Assembly: GCF_000701445.1 (NCBI RefSeq)
Contig: NZ_JNIX01000005.1
Coordinates: 1 to 64,000 of the forward strand
DNA length: 64,000 nt
Direction: 5' to 3'
Source of the DNA: Brevundimonas bacteroides DSM 4726
GTDB taxonomy: Bacteria; Pseudomonadota; Alphaproteobacteria; Caulobacterales; Caulobacteraceae
Positions 1-8,680 of the stretch are shown one piece after another (within the stretch, counting starts at the first letter, position 1; every line of letters begins with the position of its first letter). Made by a program: the position numbers and the translations under genes. A model generated the notes under the pieces. That model searched no databases. It saw only the letters and a list, made by a program, of their open reading frames with translations, and had not been told where the DNA came from.

Positions 1-568
1 CCAGGACCCGGACGCGCGGCGGGGCGCGATCGAAGCGGGGGATGGCCGGGCGACCGGTCGTCACAGCGCGTCGTTCACGGCCACGCTCCCCTTTCCGGCT
101 GGAGGCTGGGACTGTGGAAATCGGGTCGGGGCGGCGCGGGATTGTCCGCGGGGCTGAAACCGCGGAGCCCGGAGGGACCTGAGACCCTCCGCCCGCCGTG
201 GGCCTCGGTTGGGAAAGGGTCTAAGCGGCGCAAAGGTTCGGGGTCGACAACGACACAAACCCGACAGGTCGCACGAAGCCCGCGTCCGACTGCTCACGAG
301 CACCGATCGCGACGGAGCCTCGGCGCGAGCCGAAAAACATCACCGGTCCCCGTAACGCGAAAGCAGGGGGCCACATCGGTTCCGGGCAACCGCCCTGGCT
401 CCGTCGCTTCCCCATCCCGTTCACAGCGGAAGAACGATGAGGCGTGTCTCCAGCTCTCCGCCCCCTGGGCGGAGACAGGCGGCGGAGCCGCCAGAGGCGG
501 GCCAGTGACCACCCACGCGACACCCACGCTCTTTGCGCCCCACCCCGCACCTGATAAGCACTCGCAAC
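1..568. other. Leading non-coding region upstream of feoA
   Basis: No convincing gene is seen in these 568 bases. Every open frame here has the Arg/Pro/Gly-rich composition expected of chance frames at high GC, and none shows a recognisable family. A gene from the left could end here in frame 2 (a TGA falls near 160), but I cannot support it. Several GC-rich inverted repeats are present, annotated separately at 455-492. A stem GGAGGG/CCCTCC lies around 172-191. The stretch may be a long feo leader or the end of an unseen upstream gene plus a promoter region. I looked for, and did not find, a convincing Fur box close to feoA. Confidence 0.4.
455..492. repeat. Two tandem GC-rich hairpins upstream of feoAB
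   Basis: The first is a perfect 9-bp stem, TCTCCGCCC (455-463) with GGGCGGAGA (467-475), around a 3-base loop. Two bases later follows a second perfect stem, GGCGGC (478-483) with GCCGCC (487-492), also with a 3-base loop. Neither is followed by a T run, so a standard terminator is not supported on the plus strand. They lie about 77-114 bases before the feoA start and could act in a leader transcript or simply be repeat-like intergenic DNA. Confidence 0.5.
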
Positions 569-841
569 ATGAGCACCGTCATCTCCCTGTCCGACGCGCG
601 CCTCGGCGACCGGGGCGTCATCACCGGGGTCCGCGCAGGCGGCGCGGACGACCATGCGGCCGAGGTGGAGCGCCGCCTCCTGGAGCTCGGCCTGGTCGAA
701 GGCGCCCGTGTCGAGCTTCTGCACAACGGCCTGTTCGGCCGCGACCCCATGGCGCTCAAGGTCGACGACATGCGCGTGGCGCTGCGCCGTCACGAGGCGG
801 CGAACCTGACCGTCGAGCTCCTGCCTGAAGCCGCCGAATAG
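569..841 (+). CDS. feoA: FeoA-family ferrous iron transport protein
   Basis: This 90-residue protein has the small SH3-like FeoA fold expected from the family. Features seen are an N-terminal 'LSDARLGDRGVITGV' strand region, the 'ELGLVEGARVELL' turn, and a 'DPMALKVDDMRVALRRHEA' segment typical of FeoA domains. FeoA is a small cytoplasmic partner thought to assist FeoB in Fe2+ uptake across the inner membrane. The ATG at 569 was chosen because upstream in-frame codons add residues unlike the family. The stop codon (839-841) directly abuts the feoB start at 842, so the two are almost certainly co-transcribed and translationally coupled. No feoC-like gene follows. Identification is strong from sequence and context. 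Confidence 0.9.
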   Translation: MSTVISLSDARLGDRGVITGVRAGGADDHAAEVERRLLELGLVEGARVELLHNGLFGRDPMALKVDDMRVALRRHEAANLTVELLPEAAE

Positions 842-2731
842 ATGGACGTCGCTGTTCGGCCCCTGCGGGTCGCCCTGGTCGGCAATCCGAACTCGGGCAA
901 GACCGCCCTGTTCAACGCCCTGACCGGCGCCCACCAGAAGGTCGCCAACTACGCCGGCGTCACGGTCGAGCGGAAGGAAGGCCGCGTCCAGGGCGCGTCC
1001 GGCCGCTCCATCACCGCGCTCGACCTGCCCGGCACCTATTCGCTCCGCGCCCGCAGTCCCGACGAGGAGGTCACCCGCGACGCGGTGCTCGGCCGTCTCC
1101 AGGGCGAGGCCGCGCCCGACGTCATCGTCGCCGTCGCCGACGCCACCAACCTGAGGCTCGTTCTGCGCCTGATCCTGGAGCTCAAGGCCGTCGGCCGGCC
1201 GATGGTCCTGGCGCTCAACATGTTCGACATCGCGGAACGCCAGGGCCTGCGCATCGACCTGGAGCGCCTCTCCGCTGCGCTTGGCGTGCCCATTGTCACC
1301 ACGACCGCCACCCGCAAGCGCGGCATCCCCGACCTGATCGCCGCCATCGAGGCCGCCGCCGCACCCGCCTGGGCCGAGCCCGCCGAGGGCGCTTGGTCGG
1401 CCCCGGACGCCGCGGCCATTCGCGAAGCCCACCGTCGCGCCGAGCAGATCATGCGCGACTGCGTGCGCCCGCCCGAGCGCCCCGACACCACGACCGGACG
1501 CATCGACGCCGTCCTGCTGCACCCCGTCGGCGGCCTCGTCATCCTGCTCGCTTTGCTGTTCGTCATGTTCCAGGCCGTCTTCGCCTGGGCCACGCCCGCG
1601 ATGGACGCCATCGAGGCGGGCTTCGTCCTGCTCGGCACCGGCGTCGCGGCCGTCGTCCCCGACACCGGTTCGGTCTGGCCGCTGGTCCAGAGCCTGATCG
1701 TCGACGGCCTGATCGCGGGCGTGGGCGGCGTTCTGGTCTTCCTGCCCCAGATCGTCATGCTGTTCGCCTTCATCATCCTGCTGGAAGACCTCGGCTACAT
1801 GGCGCGGGCGGCCTTCCTGATGGACCGGATCATGGGCGGCGCAGGCCTGCACGGCCGGGCCTTCATCCCGCTCCTGTCCAGCTTCGCCTGCGCCATCCCC
1901 GGCGTCATGGCCGCCCGCGTGATCGATGCCAAGCGCGACCGCCTGACCACCATCATGGTGGCGCCGCTGATGACCTGCTCGGCGCGCATCCCGGTCTACA
2001 CCCTGATCATCGCCGCCTTCATTCCGAACCAGACCGTCTGGGGCTTCGCCTCGCTGCAGGGCCTGGTCATGTTCGGCCTCTACGCCACCGGCATCGTCTC
2101 GGCGCTCGCCGTCTCATTCGTCATCCGCAAGGTCTTCTGGCGCGGCGCGGTCGAGCCCTTCATGATGGAGCTCCCGGCCTACAAGCTGCCCGACGCGAAG
2201 AACGTCCTCTTCAATCTCTGGCTCCGGGCGAAGATCTTCATGCAGCGCGCGGCCCGCATCATCCTGCCGCTCATGATCCTCGTCTGGGCCGCCTCGACCT
2301 TCCCCTATCCGCCCGAGGGCGCGATCGGCCCGGCCATCGACTACTCCTTCGCCGGCCGGCTGGGCCATGCTCTGGAGCCCGTCTTCGCCCCCATCGGCTT
2401 CAACTGGCAGATGGTCGTCGCCCTGATCCCCGGCATGGCGGCGCGAGAGGTCGCCGTGGCCGCGCTCGGCTCCGTCTACGCCATCGCCGACGCAGAGAGC
2501 GCGGGCGGGCTGCTCGCCACCACCATCGCCGCCCAGTGGTCGCTCGCGACGGGTCTCGCCTTCCTCGCCTGGTACGTCTTCGCCCCCCAGTGCGTGGCGA
2601 CGCTCGGCGTCGTGAAGCGCGAGCTGAACAGCTGGAAATGGATGTGGGTCATGGTCGTCTACATGTTCGCCCTCGCCTACCTCGCGGCCTTCATCACCTA
2701 CCGCGTGGCGGTGGCGCTGGGGGGCGGCTAA
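842..2731 (+). CDS. feoB: Ferrous iron transporter FeoB
   Basis: FeoB is the inner-membrane Fe2+ permease with an N-terminal G domain. This 629-residue protein opens with a P-loop 'GNPNSGKT' at residues 14-21. A G3-like 'DLPGTYSL' (about 60-67) and a G4 'NMFD' (about 129-132) follow. After roughly residue 220 come the hydrophobic FeoB core segments, including the conserved 'GYMARAAFLMD' and 'SFACAIPGVMAAR' gates and 'PGMAAREV' near the C terminus. The size is somewhat shorter than the roughly 700-770 residues of many FeoB proteins, with a short helical spacer after the G domain. It follows feoA without a gap. The gene is complete with no frameshift. Confidence 0.95.
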   Translation: MDVAVRPLRVALVGNPNSGKTALFNALTGAHQKVANYAGVTVERKEGRVQGASGRSITALDLPGTYSLRARSPDEEVTRDAVLGRLQGEAAPDVIVAVADATNLRLVLRLILELKAVGRPMVLALNMFDIAERQGLRIDLERLSAALGVPIVTTTATRKRGIPDLIAAIEAAAAPAWAEPAEGAWSAPDAAAIREAHRRAEQIMRDCVRPPERPDTTTGRIDAVLLHPVGGLVILLALLFVMFQAVFAWATPAMDAIEAGFVLLGTGVAAVVPDTGSVWPLVQSLIVDGLIAGVGGVLVFLPQIVMLFAFIILLEDLGYMARAAFLMDRIMGGAGLHGRAFIPLLSSFACAIPGVMAARVIDAKRDRLTTIMVAPLMTCSARIPVYTLIIAAFIPNQTVWGFASLQGLVMFGLYATGIVSALAVSFVIRKVFWRGAVEPFMMELPAYKLPDAKNVLFNLWLRAKIFMQRAARIILPLMILVWAASTFPYPPEGAIGPAIDYSFAGRLGHALEPVFAPIGFNWQMVVALIPGMAAREVAVAALGSVYAIADAESAGGLLATTIAAQWSLATGLAFLAWYVFAPQCVATLGVVKRELNSWKWMWVMVVYMFALAYLAAFITYRVAVALGGG

Positions 2732-2740
2732 GGATCGGGC

Positions 2741-3487
2741 GTGACCCTCGCGCTCGTCTTCGGCCTGCTCGGCCTGATCTTCGGCAGCTTCATCGCCGCC
2801 GTAACGGTCCGCATGCCCCGAGACGAGGATATCGTCCTCTCCCGCTCCCGCTGCATGAGCTGCGGCGAACCGCTGAAGGCCTGGCATCTGATCCCGGTCT
2901 TCAGCTGGCTGGCCCAGCGCGGGCGATGCGCCATGTGCAACGCCGCCGTCTCGCCCCGCTACATCCTCATCGAATGCGCCGCCGCCGCGATCGGCGTGTG
3001 GGCCGCCCTCGCCTTCCCCGACCACCTGATCCGAACGATCGCCACCGCCGCGCTCGGCTGGCAGCTGCTCCTCATCGCACTGATCGACGCCGAGAACTTC
3101 TGGCTGCCCGACGAACTGACCCTGCCGCTGATCGCATCCGGCCTGATCGCCTCTGCCGTCCTCGTCTCCGGCTGGCCGGTAGACCAGATCATCGGCGCCG
3201 TCGCGGGCTTCGCCGGCCTCTGGCTCATCGCCCTCGCCTATCGCCGCCTGCTGGGCCGCGAGGGCATGGGCTCGGGCGATCCCATCCTGTTCGCGGGCGT
3301 CGGCGCCTGGGTCGGCTGGCAGGGCTTGCCCACCACCCTGCTCTGGGCCTGCGCCGCCGGGTTCAGCCTTGTTCTGACCTTCCTCATCACCCGCCGCAGG
3401 GTCGCAGCGACCGACCGCCTGCCCTTCGGAACCTTCCTCGCCATCGGCCTCTGGCTGACCTGGCTCTACGGCCCGCTGGGAAGCTAG
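2741..3487 (+). CDS. Prepilin peptidase (type IV leader peptidase, A24 family)
   Basis: This 248-residue polytopic membrane protein removes leader peptides from type IV prepilins or pseudopilins at the inner-membrane surface. The N-terminal cytoplasmic domain carries two CxxC pairs, 'CMSC' and 'CAMC' (about residues 38-69), which bind zinc in the PilD/GspO family. The aspartyl protease residues are visible in 'ALIDAENFWLPD' and 'GMGSGDPIL', the equivalent of the GxGD motif with Gly-Ser before Gly-Asp. A GTG start at 2741 lies 9 bases after feoB, so it may read through from feo although the functions are unrelated. Pilin or type II secretion genes are not in view, so I cannot say which system it serves. 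Its stop overlaps the convergent TetR gene by 4 bases. Confidence 0.9.
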   Translation: MTLALVFGLLGLIFGSFIAAVTVRMPRDEDIVLSRSRCMSCGEPLKAWHLIPVFSWLAQRGRCAMCNAAVSPRYILIECAAAAIGVWAALAFPDHLIRTIATAALGWQLLLIALIDAENFWLPDELTLPLIASGLIASAVLVSGWPVDQIIGAVAGFAGLWLIALAYRRLLGREGMGSGDPILFAGVGAWVGWQGLPTTLLWACAAGFSLVLTFLITRRRVAATDRLPFGTFLAIGLWLTWLYGPLGS

Positions 3488-4116
3488 CGCCCCGTGACCA
3501 GCTTCACGACGATATGGGCCGTGGTGTCGATGATCGCCTCGGGCGGCGTCTCGCCCCGCCTCAGAAGCTCGAACCCCGCCGCGACCGACTCGACCAGATT
3601 GGCCACCTCATACGACGCCAGCCGGGGATCGAGCCCCGGCGCATGGTACCCGGTCGCATGCGCCACCGCGATGCGCCGTTCGAACGCCAGGTGCGCCCGC
3701 CGCAACCGCCGCACCCGCGATTCCACGAACCCCGCCTCGCCCTTGTCGGCCAGCATGTGCTCGATCCTCAGCACCGGCCCGTGGTCGCGCCAGATCAGGA
3801 GGACATCCATCACATAGGCCCGCGCCGCGCCGAATGCGGCCTCCGCCGACCAGTCGCCCTCCAGATGCCGCGACAGAGGCTGGAACTCCGCCGCCACGCC
3901 CTCGCACAGCGCCAAAACCGGCTCCTCCACCGTCTTGAAGTAGGTGTAGAAGTTCGATGGCGACACGCCCGCTTCCGCCGCCACGTCCGCCACCCGCATC
4001 TCGCCCAGATGCCGCCGGTCGAGCAGCCGCCGCGTCGCCTCCAGGATCGCGCCGCGCGTCCGCCCGCCCCGCGCCCCGATGCGGTGACCCAGCTTGTTGA
4101 TCGGGCGGTCGGGCAT
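3484..4116 (-). CDS. TetR/AcrR-family transcriptional regulator
   Basis: This 210-residue protein has a typical TetR N-terminal helix-turn-helix at about residues 20-65: 'RGAILEATRRLL', then 'MRVADVAAEAGVSPSNFYTYF', the signature recognition-helix region. The remaining roughly 140 residues form a helical ligand-binding domain with no family-specific motif I recognise. The gene is monocistronic, convergent with the prepilin peptidase (overlapping it by 4 bases at 3484-3487), and followed upstream by tRNA-Thr. Its target genes are not obvious because no divergent operon sits beside it. The regulator class is certain; the ligand and regulon are unknown. Confidence 0.9.
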   Translation of the reverse strand: MPDRPINKLGHRIGARGGRTRGAILEATRRLLDRRHLGEMRVADVAAEAGVSPSNFYTYFKTVEEPVLALCEGVAAEFQPLSRHLEGDWSAEAAFGAARAYVMDVLLIWRDHGPVLRIEHMLADKGEAGFVESRVRRLRRAHLAFERRIAVAHATGYHAPGLDPRLASYEVANLVESVAAGFELLRRGETPPEAIIDTTAHIVVKLVTGR

Positions 4117-4137
4117 GCAGGAGCGGCCGCGATTGAG

Positions 4138-4212
4138 TGGTGCCGGCGGAGAGGATCGAACTCCCGACCTTCGGTTTACAAAACCGCTGCACTACCGCTG
4201 TGCTACGCCGGC
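4138..4212 (-). tRNA. tRNA-Thr (anticodon TGT)
   Basis: Read on the minus strand, the sequence folds into a full cloverleaf. The 7-bp acceptor stem is GCCGGCG/CGCCGGC, the D stem is GCAC/GTGC, and the T stem is GGGAG/CTCTC with one G-T wobble. The anticodon loop is TTTGTAA, giving anticodon TGT for threonine ACA codons. The distal anticodon-stem pair is G-A. The 3' CCA is encoded (bases 4138-4140 on the plus strand). Confidence 0.96.
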
Positions 4213-4263
4213 TCGGGGTTGGCCTTTAGCGGGCGAAACGGACCGGACGCAAGCCGCCGAAGC

Positions 4264-5202
4264 TCACGCCGCCTCGGCCATCTCCATCGAGGCGGCCCGC
4301 TGCTCGGCCCAGGGAACCAACGTCGCACGCGGCCAGACCACCAGCCACGACCGCGGCAGGTATTCGCCACTGTCGATCAGGGCCTTCCGCGTCGGCGAAC
4401 TGGTCGCCGCCCGCTCGGTGTGGATCTCGCCCGGCCCCTGATGGATGATGAAGGCCCCGCCCTTCAGCGGATTGAGCCGCAGATAGGCCAGCCGCGGGCT
4501 GATCGTCTCCAGCGGCGGATCGTAGAACCAGCTCGACCCGATCATGCCGCCCAGCTCCGGCCGCGTCTTGCAGATCGCCGCCGCCGTCGCCCAGGCCCGG
4601 TCCCAGCCGGCCTCGTTGAAGTCCTCCAGCTGGCGCGCCTCGGTGTGCACCTCCAGCCACGGCCGCTTCCAGCCCTGCGCCCGGACATACTGGATCAACT
4701 GCCCCCAGCCATAGCCGTCACGCCCGTTCTTGACGATCTGGCCGGGTCCGACCGGCGAGCTCAGGTCGATCGTCTGGGTTCGTGCCCCCGGCACGCTGAG
4801 CACCAAGGCCATTCGCACGTCCTTGGCCCAGTGATCGCGACCATACGGGGCATCGGCCTCCGCCGCCGCCGTCAGGAACTCGGCCATCTTGTCGAGCCAG
4901 TAGGGATAGAGCTCCATCACCTCGCCGGGCAGCGCCGCCTGCTTCGCCCGTCCCGGCAGCTCGAGCGCCCAGGTGGCGACCAGGGCCCGCCGCATGGCGT
5001 CGGTGGCGTCCTCGCCCAGAGCCTTGTCGGCCGCATGGCTCGGCAGGTCGAAGTTCCAGTGCGGCGCGGACGTCACGGCGGGATCGACGGCCTCCACAGA
5101 GGCGATATCGACCCGCGCCCGTTCGTCGGGCGTCAGCTTGGCGCGCACGGCGTTGAACGCCGCGACTTGGGTGTTCGAGAGCGTTTCCATGCGGGCGAGC
5201 AT
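4264..5202 (-). CDS. Conserved hypothetical protein, about 312 residues
   Basis: I do not recognise the family. The protein is soluble-looking with no signal peptide or membrane segment. It is rich in tryptophan and tyrosine in the middle and C-terminal parts: segments such as 'HWNFDLPSHAADKALG', 'YPYWLDKMAEF', 'WGQLIQYVRAQGWKRPWLEVH' and 'SWLVVWPRATLVPWAEQ' suggest a compact globular fold. Normal coding composition and a complete open frame support a real gene. The start could be the ATG at 5202 or the one at 5190; neither has a clear Shine-Dalgarno sequence. It lies between tRNA-Thr and UPF0262 on the same strand as the murA group but is separated from it by 54 bases. Confidence 0.7.
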   Translation of the reverse strand: MLARMETLSNTQVAAFNAVRAKLTPDERARVDIASVEAVDPAVTSAPHWNFDLPSHAADKALGEDATDAMRRALVATWALELPGRAKQAALPGEVMELYPYWLDKMAEFLTAAAEADAPYGRDHWAKDVRMALVLSVPGARTQTIDLSSPVGPGQIVKNGRDGYGWGQLIQYVRAQGWKRPWLEVHTEARQLEDFNEAGWDRAWATAAAICKTRPELGGMIGSSWFYDPPLETISPRLAYLRLNPLKGGAFIIHQGPGEIHTERAATSSPTRKALIDSGEYLPRSWLVVWPRATLVPWAEQRAASMEMAEAA

Positions 5203-5256
5203 GGCACGGCCGAGTTAACGTCCCGTCTCGCCAAACGGCGAATGTTCAGACCGATC

Positions 5257-5721
5257 TCAGCCGCGGCGATAGAGGGCGCAGACCAGAGTGAACAGACGCC
5301 GCGCCGTCTCGTGGTCGATCCCGACCTTGCCCTCGAGCCGGGCCTTGAGCAGCTCGGCGCCTTCGTTGTGCAGACCGCGTCGGCCCATGTCCACGGCCTC
5401 GATCTGGCTAGGCGAGGAGCCGCGCAGGGCTTCATAGTAGCTGTCGCAGATCAGGAGGTAGTCCCGCAAAACCTGCTTCAGCGGCGTGAGCGACAGCGCG
5501 TAAGTGCGGGCGAAATCGACGCCGGTGATGTCGAACACCAGGCGATTGTCCTGTAGCGACAGCTTCAGCCCGTAGGGCCCGGCGTCGGCGCCGTCGGGGG
5601 CGAAGGCGTTCTTCTCGACCAGGTCGAAGATGGCGACGCGACGCTCGTGCTCGATCTCTGCGGTGGCGGACGGCAGGGTCGCCTCGTCCAGTTCGACAGA
5701 GGCCAGCCTTTGATCGGTCAT
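5257..5721 (-). CDS. UPF0262 family protein
   Basis: This 154-residue protein matches the UPF0262 family of alphaproteobacteria in length and in conserved stretches, for example 'ELDEATL', '[18 protein letters not shown]', '[18 protein letters not shown]' and '[15 protein letters not shown]'. No function is established. The ATG at 5721 overlaps the stop of the DUF2948 gene by 4 bases (ATGA), which fixes the start and implies translational coupling in an operon with murA. In many relatives, as I recall, hisD lies between the DUF2948 and UPF0262 genes; here it is absent and the two overlap directly. Confidence 0.9.
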   Translation of the reverse strand: MTDQRLASVELDEATLPSATAEIEHERRVAIFDLVEKNAFAPDGADAGPYGLKLSLQDNRLVFDITGVDFARTYALSLTPLKQVLRDYLLICDSYYEALRGSSPSQIEAVDMGRRGLHNEGAELLKARLEGKVGIDHETARRLFTLVCALYRRG

Positions 5722-6233
5722 TCGGCGTCCTTGCTGGACAGCGGGCCGTCCAGGTGGGTCGGGGCCACCCGCGCCTGCCAGCGCTCCGACAGGTCGGCGA
5801 CGACGGCGTCCAGGCACTCGACGTCAATGCGCAGATCACCACCGCCCGCGAACATCAGGATGACCTTGCCGCCCGGCGGCTCGCCCTCGACGAAGTGGAT
5901 GGCCAGAAGCTCCAGTGGGGCGTCGGGCAGGCGCGGCAGGCCCCGGCTCTTGACCGCCTCGACGTCGCCGAACTGCATGGCGGCCCGCACCCAGGTGCCG
6001 CCGCACTCCCAGCAGAAGCGGCTGAGCTCGATCGTCAGGCGCCGCGCGCCCTTCTCCCAGACGATGTCGGCCGGCCGCAGGATGGCGTCCTGCAAAGCGG
6101 CGGAGATGATGGCCAGGTCCTCGCCGTCCTCAGCCAGCAGGCGCAGGGGCGCGCTCGAGCCGCCCGACGCCTTGCGGATCGCCTCGCCTTCCTCGGTCGT
6201 GATCGGGCGGGTGGCCAGATCGTCAGTGGTCAT
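5718..6233 (-). CDS. DUF2948 family protein
   Basis: This 171-residue protein resembles the DUF2948 family that accompanies murA in alphaproteobacteria. Features include '[23 protein letters not shown]', '[12 protein letters not shown]', '[39 protein letters not shown]' split over conserved blocks, and a C-terminal segment ending in a helix. Function is unknown. Its start overlaps the 3' end of murA by 11 bases and its stop overlaps the UPF0262 start by 4, so murA-DUF2948-UPF0262 is a tight operon. The mature family is cytoplasmic; no signal peptide is seen. Confidence 0.88.
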   Translation of the reverse strand: MTTDDLATRPITTEEGEAIRKASGGSSAPLRLLAEDGEDLAIISAALQDAILRPADIVWEKGARRLTIELSRFCWECGGTWVRAAMQFGDVEAVKSRGLPRLPDAPLELLAIHFVEGEPPGGKVILMFAGGGDLRIDVECLDAVVADLSERWQARVAPTHLDGPLSSKDAE

Positions 6234-7527
6234 CGTCCGGTCCTTCGACGGGCGGGCCCTTCACCCTGCGGATGTTGGCGCCGCAGGCCCCGAGCTTCTC
6301 CTCCAAACGCTCGAAACCGCGATCCAGATGATAGACGCGGCCGATGGTCGTGTCGCCCTCGGCGACCAGGCCCGCGATGACCAGGCTGACGGAGGCCCGC
6401 AGATCGGTCGCCATGACCGGCGCGCCCTTCAGCTTCTCGACGCCCGTGACGTGGGCCTCGCCCGCGAGGACCGAGATGTCGGCGCCCAGGCGGCCGAGCT
6501 CCGGCGCGTGCATGAAGCGGTTCTCGAAAATGTTCTCGTGGATGACGCTGACGCCCTCGGCCGTCGTCATCAGGGTCATGAACTGGGCCTGCAAGTCGGT
6601 GGCGAAGCCCGGATAGACCTCGGTGGCCACGTTGACCGCCTTCAGCCGCCGGGCCGGATCGCGCCGCACGATCACGCCGTCGGCGGTGGGTTCGACCTCG
6701 ACGCCCGCCTCGACCAGCTTGTCGGTCAGGGCCTGGATCAGCTCGGGCCGCGAGCGGGTCAGGCGCACCTCGCCCCCCGCCATGGCGGCAGCGCAGGCAT
6801 AGGAGCCCATCTCGATCCGGTCGGGGATCACCGACCACTCGCCGCCGTTCAGCGACGTCACGCCGTGGATGGTCAGAGTGTCGGTATCGATGCCCTCGAT
6901 CCGGGCGCCCATCATGACCAGGCAGCGCGCCAGGTCGCCGATCTCCGGCTCCCGCGCCGCGCGCTTCAGCACCGTTGTGCCTTCCGCCAGGACGGCCGCC
7001 ATCAGGGTGTGCTCGGTCGCGCCCACCGAGACGAAGGGAAACTCGATCTCGGCCCCGCGCAGGCCCTTGGGCGCCGTCGCGGAGACGTAGCCCTCCTCCA
7101 GCTCGATGGCGGCGCCCAGCCGCGTCAGGGCGTCGATGTGCAGATCGACTGGCCGCGCCCCGATGGTGCAACCGCCCGGCAGGGACACCTTGGCGTGCCC
7201 CGTCCGCGCCAGCAGCGGCCCCAGCACGTTGAAACTCGCCCGCATCTGGCGGACCAGATCATAGGGCGCGAAGGTCGAGGTCAGGGTCGCGGCATGAAAC
7301 AGGGTCTGCTGATCGGCGCCCTCTCCGCTCTCGGTCACCTCGACGCCGAAGGACCGCAACAACTTGCCCAGGAACCGCGTATCGGCCAGCCGCGGCATAT
7401 TGGTCAGGCGCAGGGGCTGGTCCGTCAGGATGGCGGCCGCCATCAGCTTGATGGCCGAGTTCTTCGCCCCCGAGACCGGGATGTCGCCGTGAAGCGGGCC
7501 GTTGCCGTGAACCGTGATGCTGTCCAT
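6223..7527 (-). CDS. murA: UDP-N-acetylglucosamine 1-carboxyvinyltransferase
   Basis: MurA transfers enolpyruvate from PEP to UDP-GlcNAc, the first committed step of peptidoglycan synthesis, in the cytosol. The 434-residue protein shows the substrate-binding Lys-Asn pair at 22-23 ('[11 protein letters not shown]'). The fosfomycin-target cysteine is C120 in '[15 protein letters not shown]'. Typical later blocks are '[16 protein letters not shown]' and '[15 protein letters not shown]', followed by 'NIFENRFMH'. The start at 7527 is ATG. It heads an operon with DUF2948 and UPF0262. Cysteine rather than aspartate at position 120 predicts ordinary fosfomycin sensitivity of the enzyme. Confidence 0.97.
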   Translation of the reverse strand: MDSITVHGNGPLHGDIPVSGAKNSAIKLMAAAILTDQPLRLTNMPRLADTRFLGKLLRSFGVEVTESGEGADQQTLFHAATLTSTFAPYDLVRQMRASFNVLGPLLARTGHAKVSLPGGCTIGARPVDLHIDALTRLGAAIELEEGYVSATAPKGLRGAEIEFPFVSVGATEHTLMAAVLAEGTTVLKRAAREPEIGDLARCLVMMGARIEGIDTDTLTIHGVTSLNGGEWSVIPDRIEMGSYACAAAMAGGEVRLTRSRPELIQALTDKLVEAGVEVEPTADGVIVRRDPARRLKAVNVATEVYPGFATDLQAQFMTLMTTAEGVSVIHENIFENRFMHAPELGRLGADISVLAGEAHVTGVEKLKGAPVMATDLRASVSLVIAGLVAEGDTTIGRVYHLDRGFERLEEKLGACGANIRRVKGPPVEGPDDDH

Positions 7528-7646
7528 GTCGTCCTTGAAGCCGCAAGGATCGACCGTCCCGGCGAGCCGGCTATCTAGCGCGACCGTGCCGCAGTGCGAA
7601 AGGGCCGCGCAAGGTCACGTTCGGTGACGCTTTCGTCAGCGCCCGG

Positions 7647-7811
7647 TCAGTTGCCGATGCGCGGCGGCTTGGGCGCCTTTCGGCGGCGAAGGTTGTCGCG
7701 CAGCGCCTTGGCCAGTCGGGCGGCCCGATCGGCCTTGGCCTGCTGCTCGGGCGTCTTCGCCTTCGGAACCGGCGTGGGTTCGGCGGCGGGCGTTTCGGGC
7801 GGCTCGGTCAT
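7647..7811 (-). CDS. Small basic protein, 54 residues
   Basis: A complete ATG-to-TGA frame of 54 codons is strongly basic and proline/alanine-rich. It begins 'MTEPPETPAAEPTPVPKAK', continues with '[26 protein letters not shown]' in a likely amphipathic helix, and ends 'APKPPRIGN'. Codon use is strongly third-position G/C and frame-consistent, as in a real gene. It lies upstream of murA on the same strand, separated by 119 bases, and ends before tRNA-Thr(GGT), which is divergent. I do not know a function. The acidic-proline head followed by a basic helix is a common layout in small conserved alphaproteobacterial proteins, so it may be conserved in Caulobacteraceae. Confidence 0.65.
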   Translation of the reverse strand: MTEPPETPAAEPTPVPKAKTPEQQAKADRAARLAKALRDNLRRRKAPKPPRIGN

Positions 7812-7898
7812 GACGCCTATCAGCCCTCAGAAAACTTTCCGGGCAAGGGGCTTCCCCCCTGCGGGTTCAATGGCTATACGGCCGCTTCCTCAGATTTC

Positions 7899-7973
<75 letters not shown>

Positions 7974-7982
7974 TCCAAAGCG

Positions 7983-8012
7983 AAAGGCCCGGTCGAGAGA
8001 CCGGGCCTTTTT
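7983..8012 (+). terminator. Rho-independent terminator of tRNA-Thr(GGT)
   Basis: A perfect 12-bp stem, AAAGGCCCGGTC (7983-7994) and GACCGGGCCTTT (7999-8010), encloses a GAGA tetraloop and runs into a T tract. It begins 10 bases after the CCA end of the tRNA. Confidence 0.92.
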
Positions 8013-8019
8013 CCTTGTC

Positions 8020-8607
8020 TTACCAACGGTCAAACGGTCGACGGGGCCTGTCGTCGTCGGATCGATAGGACAGGCTTAAGGACTGTCCCCGCCGCTTTGC
8101 CTCACCGGGATAGACCAGCGTCGAACCCGGCCACGGGCTGCCTACCGGATAGCTGTGCTCCAGATGGGGATACGGCCCGTCGATGTCCCAGCGGCCATAG
8201 CCGTCGTAGGGGCCATAGCCGAACCAGCCGTTGCTCGTCTGGCTGTAGGCGAGGTCGAGCCGCCCGGTCTCGCCGACAGGGATTGAGACGCCCACGGCGA
8301 CCTGACTGAAGTCGTTAGTGCCGATCGATCCGCTGACGAAGCCATGCATCCGGCGGTCATCGACCGGACCGTCGTTCTCGGCGAAGGCTTCGGTCTCGGG
8401 CGCTCGGGCGACCAGCCAGCGATCGATCTGCTGCTGGGTCGTCAGATTGTGCGGGGTGATGGCGGTGGCCTGGCCATCGAGCCGGGCGTCGCTCGTCGGG
8501 CTCTCGGCCCCCAGCACCACGGCCCCCGCACCGACAGGCGCGGTGGTGACCACGCCCTCGGGATCGCTTGCGGTCAGGGCGGCGGCAAGGCCAAGCGCGA
8601 TCAACAT
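8020..8607 (-). CDS. Hypothetical exported protein
   Basis: This 195-residue protein starts with a short hydrophobic segment (about residues 1-13) that looks like a weak signal peptide. No known domain is recognised. The middle carries 'HGFVSGSIGTNDFSQVAVGVSIPVGETGRLDLAYSQ' features in short blocks, alternating strand-like stretches reminiscent of beta-barrel or outer-membrane hairpins. It is followed by a glycine/tyrosine-rich part ('WFGYGPYDGYGRWD') and a basic tail 'RPRRPFDRW'. A surface or periplasmic location is therefore plausible but inferred. It is monocistronic, with its 3' end close to the bidirectional-capable tRNA terminator. Confidence 0.65.
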   Translation of the reverse strand: MLIALGLAAALTASDPEGVVTTAPVGAGAVVLGAESPTSDARLDGQATAITPHNLTTQQQIDRWLVARAPETEAFAENDGPVDDRRMHGFVSGSIGTNDFSQVAVGVSIPVGETGRLDLAYSQTSNGWFGYGPYDGYGRWDIDGPYPHLEHSYPVGSPWPGSTLVYPGEAKRRGQSLSLSYRSDDDRPRRPFDRW

Positions 8608-8680
8608 GGGCGATACTCCGGACGAAGCGTCAGTCTAGACGCGATTGCGGCACAACCGCGACCCAGCCGTTTCGTCGGCG

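Noticed and set aside
1..568. RNase P RNA, two-piece tmRNA or cobalamin riboswitch in the leading region
   Set aside because: I compared remembered conserved cores of each with both strands and found only scattered partial matches, none with the required conserved elements.
541..568. Fur box just before feoA
   Set aside because: Only a short TGATAAGC-like run is present, without a second symmetric half.
221..7578. Very long open frames on the opposite strand or out of frame, for example across feoB (221-1852 minus) and across murA (5647-7578 plus), plus a plus-strand frame from 1393 to 5556
   Set aside because: They are Arg/Pro/His-rich shadows caused by high GC content. They run through several real genes on either strand and show no family features.
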